This document shows positions 1 to 4,049 of a stretch of DNA of 5,153 nt, one piece after another (the first letter of the stretch is position 1; every line of letters begins with the position of its first letter). The translations under genes and the position numbers were made by a program. The notes beneath the pieces were generated by a model. The model did no database searches. It was not told the origin of the DNA and saw only the letters and a list, made by a program, of their open reading frames with translations. The stretch spans positions 1 to 5,153 of the forward strand of contig JARDZH010000212.1 of the NCBI GenBank assembly GCA_029240955.1, in the 5' to 3' direction. The stretch comes from Pseudomonas sp. (GTDB lineage: Bacteria > Pseudomonadota > Gammaproteobacteria > Pseudomonadales > Pseudomonadaceae).

Positions 1-129
1 GACCTTTTCCGGACCGGGCAGCACGAACGACGGCAGACGGCTGGCGGCGTACCACCAAAGCAGCGCCACTGCGCCAACCAACAGCAGCCGCTGCAATGAA
101 AGACTCAGGAAACGTTTGCCGGTCTGCAT
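1..129 (-). CDS. ABC transporter permease, SsuC/TauC-like (N-terminus only, cut by window edge)
   Basis: Only the first 43 codons are present; the rest lies beyond base 1. The peptide starts MQTGKRFLSLSLQR, continues into a hydrophobic segment (about residues 14-29, LLLVGAVALLWWYAAS) and then reaches LPSFVLPGPEKV. A first membrane helix followed by a 'LP.P..V' stretch is the usual start of NitT/TauT-family inner-membrane permeases (SsuC, TauC, NrtB). The ATG at 129 lies one base past the TGA of the ATPase gene, and a GGAG Shine-Dalgarno (complement of 137-140) sits 7 bases upstream, inside the end of the ATPase gene. This spacing implies co-transcription and likely translational coupling. Its role, by family and context, is to form the inner-membrane channel that works with the adjacent ATPase. 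Substrate is unknown, and integrity of the rest of the gene cannot be judged. Confidence 0.82.
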   Translation of the reverse strand, partial: MQTGKRFLSLSLQRLLLVGAVALLWWYAASRLPSFVLPGPEKV

Positions 130-130
130 G

Positions 131-892
131 TCACAGCTCCAGGCGCAGGCGACGCACCTGCTCGGTGACAGCCGGGTCCGTGGGGATTCTGGGACGCGCA
201 AGGCTGATGGTATGCATCGCCCGGACCCGACCGGGACGGGGTTCCAGCACTACCACGCGATCGGCCAGCACAATCGCCTCCTCCACGTCATGGGTAACGA
301 ACAGCACGGTCATTCCGGTCAGTCGTTGCAGGCGCAGCAATTCCTCATGCATCTGGCTGCGGGTCTGCGGGTCCAGTTTGGAGAACGGTTCATCCATCAG
401 CAGCAGCTGAGGATTGACCACCAGACTGCGTGCCAGGGCGACACGGCTGCGCATGCCGCCGGACAGCTGATGGGGCCAGGCGCTGGCAAAGGCATCAAGA
501 CCCACCAGTCGCAGTGCCTCGGCAACACGCCGGGTGCGCTCGGCCTTACCGATTGCCGAACCTTCCAGACTGAACGCAACGTTGGCCTGGACGCTGCGCC
601 ATGGCAGCAGCCGGTCTTCCTGAAACATGTAGGCAACGCGCTGCCATGCCGCGAACTCGCTCGAACGCTCACCGAAGAGCGACAACTCACCCTGATCAGG
701 CGCCAGCAAGCCGGAAACGATATTGAGCAGCGTGCTTTTGCCGCAGCCGGAGGTGCCCAGCAGCGCAACAACCTCGCCCTGCCCTACGTCGAAAGAAATA
801 TCGCGCAAGACCTCAAGCGAGTCGAAGCGCTTGCCAATCCCGTGCAACGCGATCGCCGAGGCAGCGAGGTTCTGCTGAAGTGCGGCGTTCAT
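131..892 (-). CDS. ABC transporter ATP-binding protein, NitT/TauT (SsuB/TauB/NrtD) family
   Basis: A 253-residue cytoplasmic ATPase, normal length for this family. All nucleotide-binding motifs are visible and in order: Walker A GTSGCGKST (46-54), Q-loop Gln91 in MFQEDRLLPW, signature LSGGM (143-147), Walker B LLLMDE (163-168), D-loop SKLD (171-174; the family usually has SALD) and H-loop His201 in VTHDVEEA. The 'FQEDRLLPW' and 'VTHDVEEA' wording is typical of sulfonate/taurine/nitrate importers. The protein should power import through the permease encoded immediately downstream. The start ATG overlaps the stop of the upstream regulator gene as ATGA (889-892). The Shine-Dalgarno is weak (GAG about 9 bases upstream), so translation probably depends on re-initiation after the regulator. 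The substrate cannot be read from an ATPase; SsuB or TauB orthology is not claimed because the operon differs from ssu and tau. Confidence 0.95.
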   Translation of the reverse strand: MNAALQQNLAASAIALHGIGKRFDSLEVLRDISFDVGQGEVVALLGTSGCGKSTLLNIVSGLLAPDQGELSLFGERSSEFAAWQRVAYMFQEDRLLPWRSVQANVAFSLEGSAIGKAERTRRVAEALRLVGLDAFASAWPHQLSGGMRSRVALARSLVVNPQLLLMDEPFSKLDPQTRSQMHEELLRLQRLTGMTVLFVTHDVEEAIVLADRVVVLEPRPGRVRAMHTISLARPRIPTDPAVTEQVRRLRLEL

Positions 893-1605
893 CGTGCGAA
901 TCTCGCAGCAAGCAGCGGCAGTGATGCGCCGGCCTCACTGAGGCTGGCGTAGACCTTTTCCAGCGTCATCGCCTGAAAGGTCTCGATATGTCGACGAGCG
1001 ATCAGTTCGGCCCGCTTGCCATCGCCTTCTTCAAACGCAGCGATCATCGCGTTGTGATCGTGCTTGATTTCGGGCTTGGTGCCCTGAACGTTGAAGCCCA
1101 GCGCAACCAGTCGAGTCATTTCATCCATCAGGCCTGACAAGGTCTTGAGCAGACGCTCATTGCCGGTCGCCCGCGCGATTTCGAGATGGAAGGCTTTGTT
1201 GGCGTCCATGAAGACATCGATCTGATCAGGCAACGGGACGAGATGGCGAGCGCGGCACGCCGCTTCAAACTCACGCAGACGAGGAATGTCTACCCGCCCG
1301 ACGGCCAGCCGCGCAGCGAGTGGCTCCAGTTGAACCCGTAGCGTGAAGACTTCTTCAACGTCCTTCACGGTGATGGGCGCGACCTGATAGCCCTTGCGCG
1401 GCAATGAACTGACGAACCCTTCATGGGCCAGGCGCGTGAGCGCGATCCTGCAACTGCTCTTGCCAATGTCGTAACCCTCCATCAGCCCTGGCTCGGTGAT
1501 CAATGCACCCGGCGCGAGACGACAGGACAGGATGTCGCGCCGGATGCGGACGTAGGCCGTGTCGCCCTGGTTGCTGAGGTCAGAAGATGCGATGAGCAGT
1601 GACAT
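889..1605 (-). CDS. GntR-family transcriptional regulator, FadR subfamily (FCD domain)
   Basis: A 238-residue regulator, typical FadR/FCD length. Residues about 15-78 form the winged helix-turn-helix: AYVRIRRDILSCRLAPG, then IGKSSCRIALTRLAHEGFV (recognition-helix region) and the wing LPRKGYQVAPIT. Residues about 80-220 form the all-helical FCD ligand-binding domain. The usual metal-site residues appear as Asn136 and His140 (NKAFHLEIARATGN), His184 (DHNAMIAAFEEGD) and His206 (ARRHIETF); Asn at the first position, where many members have Asp, is a known variant. These proteins bind small organic acids and usually repress neighbouring genes. A GAAGG Shine-Dalgarno (complement of 1613-1617) lies 7 bases before the ATG. 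The gene heads an operon with the ABC ATPase (ATGA overlap) and is divergent from the class V PLP enzyme gene, so control of both directions is likely. Two TGAGCNNCTCA palindromes in the divergent region are candidate operators. Effector unknown. Confidence 0.93.
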   Translation of the reverse strand: MSLLIASSDLSNQGDTAYVRIRRDILSCRLAPGALITEPGLMEGYDIGKSSCRIALTRLAHEGFVSSLPRKGYQVAPITVKDVEEVFTLRVQLEPLAARLAVGRVDIPRLREFEAACRARHLVPLPDQIDVFMDANKAFHLEIARATGNERLLKTLSGLMDEMTRLVALGFNVQGTKPEIKHDHNAMIAAFEEGDGKRAELIARRHIETFQAMTLEKVYASLSEAGASLPLLAARFAR

Positions 1606-1612
1606 TCGAAAG

Positions 1613-1617
1613 CCTTC
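1613..1617 (-). promoter_or_regulatory. Shine-Dalgarno of the GntR regulator gene
   Basis: On the minus strand GAAGG lies 7 bases upstream of the ATG at 1605. It supports that ATG as the start. Confidence 0.6.
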
Positions 1618-1626
1618 ACTTAAGCG

Positions 1627-1639
1627 GTGAGCAGCTCAC
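1627..1639. promoter_or_regulatory. 13-bp perfect palindrome, candidate operator 1
   Basis: GTGAGC-A-GCTCAC is a perfect inverted repeat with a single central base. It lies 21 bp upstream of the regulator's start codon, where a bound protein could block the promoter or elongation. Its core TGAGCAGCTCA resembles the core TGAGCTTCTCA of a second palindrome at 1741-1753. FadR-type regulators bind short palindromes as dimers and often autoregulate. Assignment to this regulator is inference from position and symmetry, and the sequence does not match the better-known TNGTNNNACNA FadR-type consensus. Confidence 0.45.
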
Positions 1640-1702
1640 AGAACTGGCCTGTGACGCCTACAGATGGCCGCTAAGCTAGACCACAAAACCTGTTTTTCGA
1701 AC

Positions 1703-1712
1703 GAATTAATTC
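1703..1712. repeat. GAATTAATTC palindrome in AT-rich DNA
   Basis: A perfect 10-bp palindrome close to another short one, TTCGAA at 1696-1701. Both lie in the AT-richer centre of the divergent intergenic region where promoter elements or a protein site would be expected. A short AT palindrome can arise by chance, so no function is assigned. Confidence 0.25.
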
Positions 1713-1740
1713 CGATATGGATATAAGGGGAAGGAATAGA

Positions 1741-1753
1741 CTGAGCTTCTCAG
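1741..1753. promoter_or_regulatory. CTGAG-CTT-CTCAG inverted repeat, candidate operator 2
   Basis: A perfect 5-bp inverted repeat with a 3-bp centre. Its inner 11 bases (TGAGCTTCTCA) match the core of the palindrome at 1627-1639 at 9 of 11 positions, both fitting TGAGCNNCTCA. It lies 22 bp upstream of the candidate -35 box for the rightward PLP enzyme gene. Two copies of one symmetric motif flanking the middle of a divergent promoter region suggest sites for the adjacent GntR regulator. This is inference. Confidence 0.4.
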
Positions 1754-1775
1754 GCAAACTTTACGGAATAAAAAA

Positions 1776-1804
1776 TTGATTGGGGTGCTTCGATTCGCTA
1801 TGTT
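1776..1804 (+). promoter_or_regulatory. Candidate sigma70 promoter for the class V PLP enzyme gene
   Basis: TTGATT (1776-1781) and TATGTT (1799-1804) are separated by 17 bp, each matching the sigma70 consensus at 4 of 6 positions. Transcription would begin near 1811 and leave a leader of about 137 nt before the ATG at 1948. The leader contains near-duplicate pieces (CATGGCCA at 1811 and 1921; CATTCAGGGnAA at 1847 and 1930) but no clear riboswitch or terminator fold that I can recognise. The call rests on box match and spacing only. Confidence 0.35.
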
Positions 1805-1934
1805 GAAAGCCATGGCCATTGCCGAGTAACGACGCGGTTTTCGTTCCATTCAGGGCAAGTCGCCGGCCTGACCGATAAAAAGCGCCATCTTGCACTCGGT
1901 TGGCGTGGCAGCCAGACGGGCATGGCCAGCATTC

Positions 1935-1940
1935 AGGGGA
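1935..1940 (+). promoter_or_regulatory. Shine-Dalgarno deciding the PLP enzyme start
   Basis: AGGGGA lies 7 bases upstream of the ATG at 1948. An in-frame ATG at 1900 lacks any comparable site, so the downstream start is preferred. Confidence 0.75.
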
Positions 1941-1947
1941 ACCATCG

Positions 1948-3405
1948 ATGACATCACTCGCGCACTTCAGAAAAAGCCTGAAAAGTCCGACGCTGATCGC
2001 AGACCTGCGAGCCGGCCTGATCGGCGACGGGCTGCCGTTCGAGACCCCATTTGGCGTTCGCAATCTTCTATACGCGGACTACGTCGCCTCCGGGCGCGCG
2101 CTCCGGCAAGTCGAGTCGTTTGTGCTCGAACAAGTGCTGCCTTTCTACGCCAACAGCCATACCGAAGCGTCATTCTGCGGCGGCACCATGACCCGTCTGC
2201 GTGGCGAGGCCCGGCGGCAGATCGCCGAGTACGTCAATGCGGGGGCTGACTGCCATACGGTCTTTACCGGCTCCGGGGCGACTTCGGGGATCAACCGGAT
2301 CGTGCGCCTGCTCGGTATTCCTGAGCGCCTGGCGCAAGAGCAACGCGTCACGGTGCTGATCGGGCCGTACGAACACCACTCCAACATCCTGCCGTGGCGT
2401 GAAAGCGGCGCGCAGGTCACTCAGATCGGCTTGTCGCCAGACGGCACGATCGATCTGCAGCACCTTGAAGCGGAACTGGCACAGACCTCGCGCAAGGATC
2501 TCGTTGTGGGCGCCTTTTCGGCAGGCTCCAACGTAACGGGCATCCTCACCGACACCGATTCGATTACCCGGCGCTTGAAGAGCGCAGGCGCGCTGGCGGT
2601 GTGGGATTACGCTGCAGTGGCCCCCTACGTCGCGATGGACATGGGCGAAGGGGAACTGGCCAAGGACGCAATCGTCTTTTCTCCGCATAAATTTCCCGGC
2701 GGCCCCGCCGCATCAGGCGTCATGGTCATTCGCGACTCGCTCTGTCTTCAGGATCGTCCGACTGCACCGGGCGGCGGCTCGGTGAGCTTTGTCTCGCCGT
2801 GGGCGCACCACTACAACAAGCGCGTCGAGGCTCGAGAAGAAGCCGGCACGCCGAATATCCTGGGAGACATCCGCGCCGCGTTGGCGATGATCGTCAAGCA
2901 CGCGGTGGGCATCGACGCCATCCACCAGCGCGAGACTGAACTGCGCCGCCGTGCGCTTGACCATTGGCAGCAATTGCCCGGGCTTCGTTTGCTGGGCGTG
3001 TCGCCTACTGCCGAGGCGCTGCCGATCTTCTCGTTCCAGGTGAACCAGCCGGACGGAGCGCTGGTGCACCACCAACTGTTCACAAAAATGCTGAGTGACG
3101 TCCACGGGGTACAGGCCAGAGGCGGCTGCGCCTGCGCGGGTCCCTATGCTCACTTTCTGCTGGGTATCGATGAGCGACGTTCCGCCGAGGTGTATCAAGC
3201 GCTGCTGCACGGCAGAGAAATCGAAAAGCCGGGATGGGTAAGGTTGAACTTCAGCTACCTGCACAGCGACGCTCAGGCGCAACGGATTATCGACGCCGTC
3301 GCCGACCTCGCCCACAACGCTGGCCGCTGGATTCCCCGTTACGAGGTCGATGAAGCGAGTGCGAGGTTCAGCGCCAGACCGGTCAGCGCGGCGGTCGCTT
3401 CCTGA
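1948..3405 (+). CDS. Class V aminotransferase-fold PLP enzyme, cysteine desulfurase/selenocysteine lyase-like
   Basis: Using the ATG at 1948 (strong AGGGGA site), the protein has 485 residues, longer than SufS or IscS (about 400). Class V landmarks are clear: GSGATSGINR (108-117), EHHSN (142-146, the His stacking on PLP), SAGSNVTG (191-198), Asp220 (pyridine-nitrogen contact), SPHK with Lys248 as the expected Schiff-base lysine followed by FPGGPAASG, and EAGTPN (298-303). A cysteine pair sits in RGGCACAGPYAHFLLG (Cys394, Cys396), in the region where desulfurases of this fold carry the sulfur-accepting Cys. Two differences stand out: the usual DGAQ is DYAA (220-223), losing the Gln that normally contacts the PLP phenolic oxygen, and there is an extra C-terminal tail of about 25 residues. 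By family it is a cytoplasmic PLP enzyme acting on an amino acid or amine; a C-S lyase or desulfurase is possible and a transaminase is not excluded. It lies between transporter genes and is divergent from the GntR regulator, so catabolism of the imported compound is the best contextual guess. The family call is firm, the reaction is not. Confidence 0.9.
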   Translation: MTSLAHFRKSLKSPTLIADLRAGLIGDGLPFETPFGVRNLLYADYVASGRALRQVESFVLEQVLPFYANSHTEASFCGGTMTRLRGEARRQIAEYVNAGADCHTVFTGSGATSGINRIVRLLGIPERLAQEQRVTVLIGPYEHHSNILPWRESGAQVTQIGLSPDGTIDLQHLEAELAQTSRKDLVVGAFSAGSNVTGILTDTDSITRRLKSAGALAVWDYAAVAPYVAMDMGEGELAKDAIVFSPHKFPGGPAASGVMVIRDSLCLQDRPTAPGGGSVSFVSPWAHHYNKRVEAREEAGTPNILGDIRAALAMIVKHAVGIDAIHQRETELRRRALDHWQQLPGLRLLGVSPTAEALPIFSFQVNQPDGALVHHQLFTKMLSDVHGVQARGGCACAGPYAHFLLGIDERRSAEVYQALLHGREIEKPGWVRLNFSYLHSDAQAQRIIDAVADLAHNAGRWIPRYEVDEASARFSARPVSAAVAS

Positions 3406-3436
3406 GCGAAGGGATTCCAGCAGGCATGTGCACAGG

Positions 3437-3463
3437 CTGTGGGAGAGAGCGCAGCTCGCGACA
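3437..3463 (+). repeat. Possible degenerate solitary REP-like palindrome
   Basis: CTGTGGGAGAGAGC-GCA-GCTCGCGACAG resembles a second REP style common in Pseudomonas, which starts TGTGGGAG and ends in GCTCGCGA. It contains the stem GAGC (3447-3450)/GCTC (3454-3457). A short inverted repeat CACAG-G-CTGTG overlaps its left side (3431-3441). The palindrome is weak, so this may be a decayed element or chance. Confidence 0.3.
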
Positions 3464-3499
3464 GGGTTACCCGGTCCTGACAGGAATGGCACCGTTCCA

Positions 3500-3588
3500 G
3501 TAGGAACCAGCTTGCTGGCGAAGCCGTCATCTCAGCCGGCAGATATGTAGCGTTTGAGCCACAGCTTCGCCAGCAAGCTGGCTCCTAC
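3500..3588 (+). repeat. REPIN unit 1 (two REP sequences in inverted orientation)
   Basis: The left 24-nt REP (3500-3523) begins GTAGGAACCAGC and ends GCTGGCGAAG. The right REP (3565-3588) is its reverse complement apart from one base. The arms are separated by a 41-nt spacer. Each arm has its own internal palindrome (CCAGC-TTGCTGG). This is the architecture of REPINs, non-autonomous mobile repeats moved in trans by RAYT transposases; no RAYT gene is in the window. It lies about 95 bp downstream of the PLP enzyme stop codon, where a folded transcript could stabilise or end the upstream mRNA. Confidence 0.88.
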
Positions 3589-3633
3589 GTTGACTGCGTT
3601 GGCTTGGGAGAGGTGTTCGCCAAGCAACCTCCC

Positions 3634-3646
3634 GCATGAGAGATGC
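3634..3646 (+). repeat. Small linker hairpin GCAT-GAGAG-ATGC (copy 1)
   Basis: A 4-bp stem with loop GAGAG in the first REPIN linker. The second linker has the equivalent at 3788-3802, extended to a 5-bp stem (TGCAT/ATGCA). Conservation between copies reflects the duplication and does not by itself show function. Confidence 0.4.
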
Positions 3647-3653
3647 AGAACCT

Positions 3654-3742
3654 GTAGTAGCCAGCTTGCTGGCGAAGACGTCCTTTCGGCCGGCACACCT
3701 TTAGCGTTTGAGCCGCAGCTTCGCCAGCAAGCTGGCTCCTAC
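3654..3742 (+). repeat. REPIN unit 2
   Basis: Left REP 3654-3677 (a variant beginning GTAGTAGCCAGC), 41-nt spacer, right REP 3719-3742, with the right arm identical to that of unit 1. The spacer matches that of unit 3 at roughly four fifths of positions. It is the central copy of the tandem array. Confidence 0.86.
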
Positions 3743-3808
3743 GGTGTCTGCGTTGGGCTCTGGAGAGGCCTTCGCCAAGCAACCTCCTGCATGAGAGATG
3801 CAGAACCT

Positions 3809-3879
3809 GTAGGAACCAGCTTGCTGGCGAAGACGTCCTTTCAACCGGCAGAGATGTAGCGTTTGGGCCACAGCTTCGC
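3809..3879 (+). repeat. REPIN unit 3, truncated in its right arm
   Basis: The left REP (3809-3832) is identical to that of unit 1 and the 41-nt spacer follows intact. The right arm stops after its first six bases (CTTCGC, 3874-3879) and passes into unrelated sequence TGTCCGGGCGG. The element cannot form the paired-arm structure. The junction probably marks a deletion or recombination end. Confidence 0.78.
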
Positions 3880-3882
3880 TGT

Positions 3883-3920
3883 CCGGGCGGATCGCTACCC
3901 GGTCGTTCCGGTGAAGCCGG
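3883..3920 (+). other. Two short GC-rich inverted repeats after the truncated REPIN
   Basis: CCGGG (3883-3887) can pair with CCCGG (3898-3902), and CCGG (3908-3911) with CCGG (3917-3920) around a TGAAG loop. No T-run follows directly, so a factor-independent terminator is not supported. They may be remnants of other repeats or attenuate read-through toward the binding-protein gene. Confidence 0.3.
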
Positions 3921-3953
3921 TGCGCATCAGCATATTGTTATTCTTTAACGATA

Positions 3954-3981
3954 TTTAAATTAAATCTCTTATGCCTATAAC
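3954..3981 (+). promoter_or_regulatory. Candidate sigma70 promoter for the binding-protein gene
   Basis: TTTAAA (3954-3959, 4 of 6 matches) and TATAAC (3976-3981, 5 of 6) are separated by 16 bp inside a markedly AT-rich island (about 3930-3982) that contrasts with the GC-rich surroundings. Transcription would start near 3988 and give a leader of about 60 nt. This suggests the binding-protein gene has its own promoter and does not depend on read-through of the REPIN array. Confidence 0.42.
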
Positions 3982-4036
3982 TTCACACCTGACCACAGGC
4001 GCTGCTCTTCAGTGACCTGTCTTCGGTTCATCTGCT

Positions 4037-4043
4037 GAAGGAG
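4037..4043 (+). promoter_or_regulatory. Shine-Dalgarno of the binding-protein gene (GTG start)
   Basis: GAAGGAG lies 6 bases upstream of the GTG at 4050. A near-ideal site in front of a GTG supports that codon as the true start and predicts efficient initiation. Confidence 0.8.
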
Positions 4044-4049
4044 CATCGC

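Larger units (their letters stand above)
1606..1947. other. Divergent intergenic region between regulator and PLP enzyme genes
   Basis: These 342 bp carry no convincing protein gene. They hold two TGAGCNNCTCA palindromes, a GAATTAATTC palindrome, a candidate rightward promoter and a leader with short near-duplications. A matching leftward promoter was not convincingly found; the best pair (TTCGAA and TAGCTT, 17 bp apart on the minus strand, 1701 to 1673) matches only 3 of 6 in each box. The long AT-richer stretch suits a regulatory region serving both directions. Confidence 0.6.
3500..3879 (+). repeat. Tandem array of REPIN units, period 154-155 bp, about 2.5 copies
   Basis: Unit starts fall at 3500, 3654 and 3809. 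Each unit is an 89-nt REPIN followed by a 65-66 nt linker ending in ATGCAGAACCT directly before the next REP. The linkers at 3589-3653 and 3743-3808 are clearly homologous, so the array grew by duplication of a whole REPIN plus flank, not by three independent insertions. The third unit ends within its right arm. No convincing gene lies in the array. Confidence 0.85.

Noticed and set aside
116..952. 278-codon open frame on the + strand
   Set aside because: It lies antisense to the ATPase gene and the end of the regulator gene, which have full conserved motifs. It has no recognisable domain and reflects GC-rich codon bias on the opposite strand.
1726..1736. Strong purine tract AAGGGGAAGGA resembling a Shine-Dalgarno
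   Set aside because: No ATG, GTG or TTG follows at a usable distance; only a CTG opening a 12-codon frame. Not supported as a gene start.
1785..1829. 14-codon leader-peptide-like frame (GTG to TAA)
   Set aside because: No well-spaced ribosome site, no run of regulatory codons and no attenuator hairpin after it; could easily be chance.
1900..1947. Upstream in-frame ATG at 1900 as PLP enzyme start
   Set aside because: No Shine-Dalgarno precedes it, whereas the ATG at 1948 has AGGGGA at 7 bases. The 16 extra residues (MAWQPDGHGQHSGEPS) look like translated leader.
1761..2063. 100-codon minus frame across the intergenic region and start of the PLP enzyme gene
   Set aside because: Overlaps the well-supported divergent gene antisense, lacks recognisable features and fits chance.
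2170..2688. Minus-strand open frames inside the PLP enzyme gene (also 2713-3492)
   Set aside because: Antisense shadows of a gene with clear class V motifs; no domain recognised in their translations.
3554..3859. 101-codon + frame through the repeats
   Set aside because: It is made of translated REPIN repeats (repeating 'ASKLAPT', 'SQLAGED', 'RCRTC' blocks), with no good ribosome site. A repeat artefact.
3500..3879. CRISPR-like array of regularly spaced repeats
   Set aside because: The interspersed sequences are homologous to each other, not unique spacers; repeats alternate orientation and the period is 154-155 bp. This fits REPINs, and no cas gene is present.
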